A DNA stretch of 11,106 nt. Source: an uncultured Mesocricetibacter sp. Its GTDB lineage: Bacteria; Pseudomonadota; Gammaproteobacteria; Enterobacterales; Pasteurellaceae. Shown here in pieces: positions 5,732 through 11,106 of this stretch. The DNA is taken from the NCBI GenBank assembly GCA_905373425.1, contig CAJPST010000069.1, positions 1 to 11,106 of the forward strand, given 5' to 3'. The position numbers were made by a program, and so were the translations under genes. Within the stretch, counting starts at the first letter, position 1. Each line of letters opens with the position of its first letter. The notes beneath the pieces were generated by a model that saw nothing but the letters and a program-made list of their open reading frames with translations, was not told the origin of the DNA and searched no databases.

Positions 5732-6732
5732 TATTTGGTTAATGCAGCCTGCCACACCTCAATCCATTGTTTTAAACGTTCATCGTTTAAGGTTGAGGTA
5801 TCAATGGTTTTAATCTGCATTTGTTTGGTCTTTAATACATCAAAATGCGTTTCAATTGGTGTATCTATTACTGACAGCATCACATTTTTAGGTGCGATTA
5901 CTTTTTGCGCAGCCGGGCTAATTAAAAATTGCAGAAATTCATCGGCACAGAGGTTATCACGCCCCGCAATTTTTGCCGCTGTTTCTATCTGTAATACTGC
6001 GCCTTCTTCAAAATCTGCGGCGGCATACTGATCTTTTTGTTCGTTTAGTAAGTGATAAATTGGTGATGTGCTATAGCTCAGCACCAAATCCGCTTCCCCT
6101 TTTAAAAACGCGCCGTAACTCTCCGACCAACCTTTACCAACTGTAACCGTATGCTTGGCGAGTTGCTGCCAGACCTGTTCGACTTGCTCCGGAGGGTACA
6201 CAGAATTTACCCACACAATTAACCCTCGTCCCACGCTGCTGGTGCGGGGATCCTGATAAATCACTCTAAGATCGGTACGTTCAATTAATTCTTTCAGGCT
6301 TTTCGGCGGATTTTGCAGCTTGGTTTTATCATAAATAAAAGCATATTGCCCAAAATCATAAGGTAGGAAGGTTTGGTTTTTCCATTCTACAGGTAAAGAA
6401 AGTGCGGTCAGATTTATGTTATTTTTAGCGAACAATCCGCTTTTTTGAGCAGCTTCTAGCTGATGATTATCCAACCCGACCACAACATCTGCTTTAGTTT
6501 TAGCCCCTTCCAAGCGTATGCGATTCAACATGGTGGTACGACTATCAAAAGGGATGTAGTTGATTTGGCATTGACTGTGGGCTTGTTCAAACAGAGTTTT
6601 GACTTCTTGTCCCGGTCCCCATTCGGCTGAAAAAAATTCTTCCGCGTAAATATTAAGTGAAATCGGTTTGGCAAAACCGGTGTTGATAGCAGAAAGTGCG
6701 GTTAGAAAAAACAGTGTTTTATATTTAAACAT
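5731..6732 (-). CDS. thiB: Periplasmic thiamin/TPP-binding protein (TbpA)
   Basis: It captures thiamin and its phosphates in the periplasm and delivers them to ThiPQ. The 333-residue precursor starts with a Sec signal peptide: MFKYK, a hydrophobic core, and a likely cut after GFA (residue 21). The mature part carries family stretches also found in E. coli TbpA: EWGPG (37-41), ADVVVGLDN (81-89), FAFVYDK-like AFIYDK (131-136), VIYQDPRTSS (157-166), GWSE (201-204) and LSYSTSP (218-224). Aromatic residues in these segments are expected to line the ligand pocket. The ATG at 6732 has AAAGGA seven nt upstream (6740-6745), and that site is locked in a hairpin below the TPP aptamer. The gene is first in thiBPQ. 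Two uptake words lie inside it, one of them in the signal peptide. Confidence 0.96.
   Translation of the reverse strand: MFKYKTLFFLTALSAINTGFAKPISLNIYAEEFFSAEWGPGQEVKTLFEQAHSQCQINYIPFDSRTTMLNRIRLEGAKTKADVVVGLDNHQLEAAQKSGLFAKNNINLTALSLPVEWKNQTFLPYDFGQYAFIYDKTKLQNPPKSLKELIERTDLRVIYQDPRTSSVGRGLIVWVNSVYPPEQVEQVWQQLAKHTVTVGKGWSESYGAFLKGEADLVLSYSTSPIYHLLNEQKDQYAAADFEEGAVLQIETAAKIAGRDNLCADEFLQFLISPAAQKVIAPKNVMLSVIDTPIETHFDVLKTKQMQIKTIDTSTLNDERLKQWIEVWQAALTK
6400..6408 (+). repeat. DNA uptake sequence (Haemophilus type) inside thiB, distal copy
   Basis: Perfect AAGTGCGGT, antisense to the gene and read as Thr-Ala-Leu in NLTALSLP (residues 109-111). It has the same frame and coding outcome as the copy at 6694-6702. 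Confidence 0.85.
6694..6702 (+). repeat. DNA uptake sequence (Haemophilus type) in the thiB signal peptide
   Basis: Perfect AAGTGCGGT with an AT-rich flank. The gene reads it as Thr-Ala-Leu (residues 11-13) in the hydrophobic core of the signal peptide, a site that tolerates many sequences. Confidence 0.85.
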
Positions 6733-6740
6733 AAAAAAAT

Positions 6741-6760
6741 CCTTTAATTAAAATTAAAGG
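6741..6760 (-). terminator. Riboswitch expression-platform hairpin over the thiB ribosome site
   Basis: CCTTTAATT (6741-6749) and AATTAAAGG (6752-6760) form a perfect 9-bp inverted repeat. On the transcript the 3' arm ends in AAAGG, so the stem includes most of the thiB Shine-Dalgarno. It is followed at once by A and seven U, then the ATG. It could block ribosomes, act as an AU-rich intrinsic terminator, or both. Occlusion of the ribosome site is the more secure reading because the stem has few G-C pairs. A second hairpin, GTCAAA (6785-6790 on the complement) with TTTGAC (6773-6778), sits between aptamer and platform. Confidence 0.65.
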
Positions 6761-6793
6761 AATTCAAGCGCAGTCAAATCTTTTTTTGACGCT

Positions 6794-6879
6794 TTCTCAA
6801 ATCCCTACGCAGATACTAATCAGTTCAGGTTCTACGGGTTTCTCTCAGCATTGTTATAAACAAGGCACCCCGTTGAGAA
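6794..6879 (-). promoter_or_regulatory. TPP riboswitch aptamer (THI element) of thiBPQ
   Basis: This leader RNA binds thiamin pyrophosphate and lowers thiBPQ expression when TPP is plentiful. Closing helix P1 is a perfect 7-bp pair, TTCTCAA (6873-6879) with TTGAGAA (6794-6800). Conserved blocks occur in the right order on the minus strand: GGGGTGCC (6864-6871), a P3 hairpin of variable sequence, CTGAGA (6843-6848, the pyrimidine-sensing turn), ACCC, ACCTGA (6825-6830) and GCGTAGGGA (6802-6810). The P5 region carries one apparent U-U mismatch relative to common versions. It sits upstream of a thiamin importer, exactly where the class is usually found. Confidence 0.95.
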
Positions 6880-6887
6880 CGGTCTTT

Positions 6888-6916
6888 AGTGTATGTTTTC
6901 CGACGACGATAATCAA
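6888..6916 (-). promoter_or_regulatory. Candidate promoter of thiBPQ
   Basis: -35 TTGATT (6911-6916) and -10 TACACT (6888-6893), 17 nt apart on the minus strand, place the transcription start near 6881, directly at the first base pair of the riboswitch. Each box matches consensus at four of six positions. The exact fit to the aptamer start supports it. Confidence 0.5.
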
Positions 6917-6971
6917 TAGTCAATTAATGAAATTATTGTTTATCAGGCTGTATTTTTATAATGCTCCTCAT

Positions 6972-7859
6972 TCAACCGATATTACGCATTTTTCTAGCCT
7001 TTATTCCCGCTACGCCATCAAATATCAATAATAAAACCGCAATCAGTAAACATACCATTAATATGTAGGAATTTTTATCTAACACTTCACCGATAATAAA
7101 GGAAACTACCAACATCACAAAAGGCTCCATATATCCCATCAATCCTAGTATATTAATCGGCAGTAATTGACTAGACAACATATAAAGGGTAAATGCCACG
7201 CCGCTTACGATTCCAAGCACTACAAGCCAGAAATAGATTTTCGGATTATGCTGTAATGCAAAATCTATATCCACTTGCCAAGCAAAATAAACGGCAATAG
7301 GAAGAAGCAGTAGCATCTCTATAATAAAACTGGAGAAATGGAGAATTTTGAATGATTTACGCATGGCAAAATATACCGGATAGCCCACGCAAACCAAGGC
7401 ACTTTCCCATGAGAAAACGCCCGTCAGCACAACTTTGCTCAACACACCCAAGGCGGCAAATAACACAGCAAACACTTTGATAGTGGATAAACGTTCTTTA
7501 TATAAAAAGCGTCCGATTAATACCAACACTAACGGCATCAGCAAATAACCCATTGATACTTCAATTGCTTTACCATTGACGGGCGCCCATAAAAACAGCC
7601 ACATTTGTACCCCCATATTGATAGAGGTACACAGCAATACACCAATTAAGTGCGGTTCGTTTTTAAGCCGTTTTATAAATTCAACAAAAAGCTTTTGCTG
7701 TTTTAATAAAAAGAATGCTGGAATTAAAAAAGGAAAAGTGAAAAGCGTGCGCCAACCGAACAGGCCTTCGCCTGAAATCGGCTGCAATACGACCGATAAA
7801 TAATACACTCCGCCAAATAATATTGAAGCGCTGACAGAAAACAGAATACCTTTAATCAT
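6972..7859 (-). CDS. rarD: RarD/EamA-family drug/metabolite transporter
   Basis: This inner-membrane protein of 295 residues has about ten hydrophobic segments, the layout of the drug/metabolite transporter superfamily with two five-helix EamA repeats. It resembles the RarD subgroup: GWRTLFTFPFL near residue 35, QMWLFLWAPVNG near 85-96, VSMGYLLMPLV near 101 and a second-half PINILGLMGYMEPF near 234-247. E. coli RarD has the same landmarks (HRVIWSF, NWLLFIWAVN, ASLGYFINPLV). The name comes from a chloramphenicol-sensitivity phenotype in other bacteria. The substrate is unknown, and the subgroup assignment is firmer than the function. The ATG at 7859 has AGGT about eight nt upstream. It lies 58 nt after uvrD and may be read from the uvrD transcript. 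It is unlikely to belong to thiBPQ, which has its own promoter and riboswitch. Confidence 0.85.
   Translation of the reverse strand: MIKGILFSVSASILFGGVYYLSVVLQPISGEGLFGWRTLFTFPFLIPAFFLLKQQKLFVEFIKRLKNEPHLIGVLLCTSINMGVQMWLFLWAPVNGKAIEVSMGYLLMPLVLVLIGRFLYKERLSTIKVFAVLFAALGVLSKVVLTGVFSWESALVCVGYPVYFAMRKSFKILHFSSFIIEMLLLLPIAVYFAWQVDIDFALQHNPKIYFWLVVLGIVSGVAFTLYMLSSQLLPINILGLMGYMEPFVMLVVSFIIGEVLDKNSYILMVCLLIAVLLLIFDGVAGIKARKMRNIG
7648..7656 (+). repeat. DNA uptake sequence (Haemophilus type) inside the rarD-like gene
   Basis: Perfect AAGTGCGGT, antisense to the gene, read as Pro-His-Leu in NEPHLIG (residues 67-73). This is a cytoplasmic-type loop between two membrane segments. Confidence 0.85.
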
Positions 7860-7917
7860 CGGATTACCTGACCGCCCTTTTCAGATTTTTCATATGATTG
7901 TGAATGCAACAATAAAC

Positions 7918-10101
7918 TTACACTTTCTCCAATTTCGCCAAATGGGCAATCAGCCATTTAATGCCTTGCCCCTGAAAAGCGATTTGTAGACGAGTATTAT
8001 TATCTGTGCCTTCCACGTTAATCACCATTCCTTGCCCAAATTTCTCATGCCGAACTTTCTGCCCGGTTTTCCAACCGTTATCATTGGATAGAATTGGCGT
8101 AGAACCGACCGCACTTTGATTATAAGCACGCGTCACCGTACCGCGCAAACGAACAGTCTGAATGCATTCCTCCGGCAACTCGCTAATAAAACGCGATGGA
8201 AGGTGGCGTTCTTCCTTGCCGTATAAACGACGGCTTTCGGCATAACAAATGGTCAGTTTTTTCTTGGCTCGTGTGATACCGACATAGGCTAAACGACGCT
8301 CTTCCTCTAGTCTTCCGGCTTCTTCCAGTGACATAAAACTTGGGAAAATCCCTTCTTCCACGCCCACCATAAACACACGTGGAAATTCTAGACCCTTTGC
8401 CGAATGCAATGTCATCATCTGCACGCAAGACTGATGAGGCGATGCCTGTTCTTCGCCTGCTTCCAAAGATGCATGAGTTAGAAAGGCGGTGAGTTCCGTC
8501 ATATCTTCCGCGTCATCGGGTTTGATAAATTCACGCGCAGCGGAAACCAATTCCTCTAAGTTTTCAATCCGCACTTCTCCTTTCTCACCTTTTTCCTGTT
8601 TATACATTTCATATAAACCGGAATGCTTAATTACAAAATCAGTCTGCGCGAACAGTGGCATTTCCTCGCTATCCTGTTGTAACGAAAGAATTAATTCGGT
8701 AAAACGCAATAAAGCGGTTGCCGCTCTGCCCGCCAATTTATTTTCGTGGATTGCTACTTGTGTTGCCTGCCATAACGTAATTTGACGCTCACGGGTAATA
8801 TTGCGTAGCACTTCCAACGTGCGCTCGCCGATTCCGCGTGGCGGCGTATTGATCACCCGCTCAAAAGCGGCATCGTCATGACGATTGGCTATCAGACGTA
8901 GGTAAGCAAGCGCATCTTTAATTTCTTGTCGCTCGAAGAAGCGCATCCCACCATAAATACGATATGGAATCTGGGCACGAATCAAGGCTTCTTCCAACAC
9001 GCGTGATTGGCTGTTACTACGATACAGCACCGCGCAATCATGTAATTTCCCACCATCTTCCAGCCAGATTTTAATTTGTGACGAAACAAAAAGCGCCTCA
9101 TCCAATTCATTGAACGCGGCATAAATTCCCACAGGTTCGCCCTGCTCGCCTTCCGTCCATAAATTTTTACCTAAACGATTATTGTTATTTGAAATCAATT
9201 GATTGGCAGAGGTCAAAATATTACCGGTGGAACGATAATTCTGTTCCAAACGAATAGTCTGCACTTGTTCAAAATCATCCAGAAAACGTTGAATATTCTC
9301 AATTTGTGCGCCACGCCAGCCATAAATTGACTGATCATCATCACCGACAATCATCACCTTGCCGGTTTTGCCTGCCAATAACTTAATCCAGGCATATTGA
9401 ATGTGGTTGGTGTCCTGAAACTCGTCTACCAGAATATGCTGAAAACGGCGCTGATAGGTTTGTAGGATTAAAGGTTTGCGTAAAAATAACTCATAAGCGC
9501 GCAACAGAATTTCGGCGAAATCAACCAAACCCGCTCGATCACAAGTATCTTGATAAATACGATAAATATTGATCCATTCTTTTTCTTGACGATCATTCAT
9601 ATCGTCAATTTGTTGCGGACGCAAACCTTCGTCTTTTTTATTATTGATATACCAACATGCCTGCTTCGGAGGGTACATTTTTTCGTCATAATTATGCAGT
9701 TTGAGCAAACGCTTCATCAGACGTAACTGATCTTCACTATCCATAATCTGAAAATCTTGCGGCAGATTTGCATCGGCATAATGAGCCCGCAATAAACGAT
9801 GTGCAATACTATGAAAAGTTCCCACCCACATGCCAAATAAACGATGTGCCGAATGTTGCGCCAATGTTGTCTCAATCCGATGGCGCATCTCAGCAGCGGC
9901 CTTATTCGTGAACGTCACCGCCATAATGCTGCCTTCCGATACGCCCTCCACCGCAATCAACCAAGCAATCCGATGTGTCAGCACGCGGGTCTTACCACTC
10001 CCTGCTCCGGCCAACACCAAATAATTGCCCAAAGGTGCTGCCACGGCCTCACGCTGCTTATCGTTCAACCCGTCAAGTAATTCTGAAATATCCATTATCA
10101 T
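7918..10101 (-). CDS. uvrD: DNA helicase II (UvrD)
   Basis: This SF1A helicase moves 3' to 5' on single-stranded DNA. It removes incised strands in nucleotide excision repair and methyl-directed mismatch repair, and clears RNA polymerase or recombinase filaments. The 727-residue product has the full motif set: Walker A AGAGSGKTR (31-39), motif II VDEFQDTN (225-232), motif III VGDDDQSIYGWRGA (252-265), motif IV RLEQNYRS (284-291), motif V TLHSAKGLEF (564-573) and motif VI around EERRLAYVGITRAK (600-613). The C-terminal Tudor-like domain (VRHEKFGQG...FQGQGIKWL, about 683-717) distinguishes UvrD and PcrA from Rep. The start may be the ATG at 10101 or the one at 10095, which gives MDISELL and aligns with E. 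coli MDVSYLL. Neither has a strong ribosome site. A LexA-like box overlaps its promoter. Confidence 0.97.
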   Translation of the reverse strand: MIMDISELLDGLNDKQREAVAAPLGNYLVLAGAGSGKTRVLTHRIAWLIAVEGVSEGSIMAVTFTNKAAAEMRHRIETTLAQHSAHRLFGMWVGTFHSIAHRLLRAHYADANLPQDFQIMDSEDQLRLMKRLLKLHNYDEKMYPPKQACWYINNKKDEGLRPQQIDDMNDRQEKEWINIYRIYQDTCDRAGLVDFAEILLRAYELFLRKPLILQTYQRRFQHILVDEFQDTNHIQYAWIKLLAGKTGKVMIVGDDDQSIYGWRGAQIENIQRFLDDFEQVQTIRLEQNYRSTGNILTSANQLISNNNNRLGKNLWTEGEQGEPVGIYAAFNELDEALFVSSQIKIWLEDGGKLHDCAVLYRSNSQSRVLEEALIRAQIPYRIYGGMRFFERQEIKDALAYLRLIANRHDDAAFERVINTPPRGIGERTLEVLRNITRERQITLWQATQVAIHENKLAGRAATALLRFTELILSLQQDSEEMPLFAQTDFVIKHSGLYEMYKQEKGEKGEVRIENLEELVSAAREFIKPDDAEDMTELTAFLTHASLEAGEEQASPHQSCVQMMTLHSAKGLEFPRVFMVGVEEGIFPSFMSLEEAGRLEEERRLAYVGITRAKKKLTICYAESRRLYGKEERHLPSRFISELPEECIQTVRLRGTVTRAYNQSAVGSTPILSNDNGWKTGQKVRHEKFGQGMVINVEGTDNNTRLQIAFQGQGIKWLIAHLAKLEKV
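8108..8116 (-). repeat. DNA uptake sequence (Haemophilus type) inside uvrD
   Basis: Perfect AAGTGCGGT on the minus strand, read as Ser-Ala-Val in YNQSAVGST (residues 660-668). This is the disordered linker before the C-terminal Tudor-like domain, again a tolerant site. Confidence 0.85.
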
Positions 10102-10109
10102 TATTTTAT

Positions 10110-10125
10110 CTGGTTAAATTTACAG
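10110..10125 (-). promoter_or_regulatory. Candidate LexA (SOS) box at the uvrD promoter
   Basis: Minus strand CTGT-AAATTTAA-CCAG differs from the gamma-proteobacterial LexA pattern CTGT-N8-ACAG at one fixed base, with an AT-rich centre. It begins four bp downstream of the -10 box and covers the expected transcription start, where bound LexA would block RNA polymerase. uvrD is an SOS gene in E. coli, so both position and regulon fit. Confidence 0.75.
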
Positions 10126-10128
10126 GTA

Positions 10129-10157
10129 ATTATAGGGATTTGTTAAACCGGTGTAAA
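10129..10157 (-). promoter_or_regulatory. Promoter of uvrD
   Basis: -10 TATAAT (10129-10134) matches consensus exactly. -35 TTTACA (10152-10157) matches at five of six positions, and the spacer is 17 nt. The predicted start is near 10122, leaving a leader of about 20 nt. This is the strongest-looking promoter in the window. Confidence 0.75.
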
Positions 10158-10322
10158 GTGATGATTTAATTCGTTATATTTTAGCAGAGAAATACAACGC
10201 TTTTGATTACTATAATATGATAACGGTTTTGATAACCGTGGGTGTTTTTCATCTCCAAGTAGTGGGTTTGCAAAGTGAAGACATGGCTTTAGTATCACCA
10301 TCCTATAATGGTAAAAAAACTC

Positions 10323-11106
10323 TCAAAAAATCAACCGCTCTTTTCCGCTGTAAACGGTAGCTCTTCCTTGGCGGGTAAAACCAATGAGAGTTAAATGGCT
10401 TTCACTTGCCATTTTTACCGCTAAATCCGTCGCAGCGGAAATCGCTGCCAACAGTTCGATCCCGCAAGTGGCTGTTTTTTGTACCATTTCATAACTGGCA
10501 CGACTGGTAACAACTATAAAGCCCTGCGGCTTGCCCGCTTTGGCGTGCCAGCCAAGCAATTTATCAAGAGCAACATGTCTGCCGACATCTTCGCGAATCG
10601 CCAGCAGCTCACCCATAGGGGTGAAAAACGCAGCAGCATGGGTCGCACCGGTGAGTTTACCTAGCTCCTGCGCTGCATGGAGTTTATCTGAACAATGATC
10701 CAGCAAATTGAGATCAAGTTGCAAAGTGCGGTCTAATTTCGGCAAGGTTTTAGTAACCTGTTGCAGCTGTTCGCTACCGCAAATGCCGCAACCTGTTCTA
10801 CCAGCCATAGTACGCCGTAGCTCTTTTAAACGCACAAAACAACGGGTTGCCATTTCAATATGCACTTCAATACCATGACAGGTCGGTTCAATATCAATGC
10901 CATAAATATCCGAGACCTTGTCAATAATGCCTTCGGCAAGAGAAAAACCAAGCGCAAAGTCGTCCAAATTTCGTGGCGAACACATCATCACCGTGTGCGA
11001 AATCCCGTTATAAATTAAGGCAACCGGTATTTCCGAGGCTAAACATTCTTCTTTTTTGATAAACTGTGTTGTAAAATCGGCATTATTTTCCACCGCACTT
11101 TTATCT
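10323..11106 (-). CDS. fdhD: Formate dehydrogenase accessory sulfurtransferase FdhD, probably 5'-partial
   Basis: FdhD moves sulfur, supplied through the cysteine desulfurase IscS, to the molybdenum/bis-MGD cofactor of formate dehydrogenases, without which they are inactive. It acts in the cytoplasm. Visible are EIPVALIYNGISHTVMMCSP, FALGFSLAEGI, GRTGCGICGSEQ with its CxxC pair, REDVGRHVALDKLLG and SRASYEMVQK, all in the family order. Counting from a GTG at 11093, the cysteines are residues 102 and 105 of 256. That GTG lies inside a DNA uptake word, lacks a clear ribosome site, and the frame stays open to the right edge (DKSAV precedes it). E. coli FdhD also has about ten more residues before this region. 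I therefore think the true start is beyond the window and GTG is second choice. No formate dehydrogenase gene is present here. Confidence 0.93.
   Translation of the reverse strand, partial: DKSAVENNADFTTQFIKKEECLASEIPVALIYNGISHTVMMCSPRNLDDFALGFSLAEGIIDKVSDIYGIDIEPTCHGIEVHIEMATRCFVRLKELRRTMAGRTGCGICGSEQLQQVTKTLPKLDRTLQLDLNLLDHCSDKLHAAQELGKLTGATHAAAFFTPMGELLAIREDVGRHVALDKLLGWHAKAGKPQGFIVVTSRASYEMVQKTATCGIELLAAISAATDLAVKMASESHLTLIGFTRQGRATVYSGKERLIF
10724..10732 (+). repeat. DNA uptake sequence (Haemophilus type) inside fdhD, distal copy
   Basis: Perfect AAGTGCGGT, antisense to fdhD, read out of the usual frames as Asp-Arg-Thr-Leu in KLDRTLQLDL. This region between the CxxC motif and the second domain varies among FdhD proteins. 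Confidence 0.85.
11092..11100 (-). repeat. DNA uptake sequence (Haemophilus type) at the fdhD 5' region
   Basis: Perfect AAGTGCGGT on the minus strand, read in the fdhD frame as Lys-Ser-Ala-Val. The possible GTG start at 11093 overlaps its last bases. In-frame reading of the word as SAV matches the copies in thiP and uvrD, which supports coding sequence continuing upstream. Confidence 0.85.

Larger units (their letters stand above)
10102..10322. other. Non-coding 221-nt region between fdhD and uvrD
   Basis: The uvrD half holds its promoter and LexA-like box. The fdhD half contains a 6-bp inverted repeat, ACGGTT (10223-10228) with AACCGT (10234-10239), that is part of a near-direct repeat of GTTATCA on the minus strand. 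It also contains a weak ACCAT/ATGGT hairpin near 10298-10313. Neither is followed by a U-run on the minus strand, so no intrinsic terminator for fdhD is evident. I see no small gene with a ribosome site. Confidence 0.55.

Noticed and set aside
5732..5755. Eight-residue upstream extension of ThiP from a GTG at 5755
   Set aside because: It lies inside thiB. The ATG at 5731 overlaps the thiB stop as TAATG and gives the same length as E. coli ThiP.
10293..10322. Terminator after fdhD formed by ACCAT/ATGGT and a run of seven T
   Set aside because: On the coding strand the T-run comes before the hairpin, the wrong order for an intrinsic terminator.
1..11106. Mobile element, CRISPR array, tRNA/rRNA, toxin-antitoxin or defence locus
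   Set aside because: I searched both strands for terminal inverted repeats, regularly spaced repeats, tRNA-like cloverleaf sequence and unfamiliar paired ORFs and found none. All sizeable ORFs are conserved housekeeping genes.

Overview
The window looks like an ordinary core-genome segment from a member of the Pasteurellaceae. Protein sequences are close to the gamma-proteobacterial versions of HPr, MetC, ThiBPQ, UvrD and FdhD. The 9-base Haemophilus-type DNA uptake word AAGTGCGGT occurs ten times without mismatch in 11.1 kb (six on +, four on -), and I saw no copies of the Actinobacillus pleuropneumoniae-type word ACAAGCGGT. This points to the Haemophilus/Pasteurella/Aggregatibacter/Mannheimia succiniciproducens side of the family. 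Species cannot be fixed from sequence alone.

Every gene is on the minus strand, so transcription runs from high to low coordinates. From right to left: fdhD (formate dehydrogenase sulfurtransferase accessory protein, probably cut at its 5' end by the window edge); a 221-nt gap with the uvrD promoter and a likely LexA box; uvrD (helicase II); a RarD/EamA-family transporter; a 239-nt leader with a TPP riboswitch; thiB-thiP-thiQ (thiamin/TPP ABC importer) with overlapping ORFs; an 86-nt gap; bioB (biotin synthase) and metC (cystathionine beta-lyase) 12 nt apart; a 235-nt regulatory gap with a candidate CRP site and promoter; ptsH (HPr); a 95-nt spacer with a perfect 12-bp stem-loop; and the first 194 codons of ptsI (enzyme I), ending just past its catalytic histidine.

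Functionally, thiBPQ takes up thiamin under TPP feedback. bioB-metC links the last step of biotin synthesis, which consumes S-adenosylmethionine and sulfur, to a gene of the methionine pathway. ptsHI supplies the general phosphorelay of sugar uptake. UvrD serves nucleotide excision and mismatch repair and appears SOS-controlled.

I found no mobile element, CRISPR array, tRNA/rRNA, toxin-antitoxin or defence gene, and no undescribed system. The items most worth a second look are regulatory: the riboswitch expression platform whose last hairpin hides the thiB Shine-Dalgarno and abuts a U-tract, the ptsH-ptsI stem-loop, the LexA box fused to the uvrD promoter, and uptake words placed inside coding sequence, including two in thiB read in the same frame.
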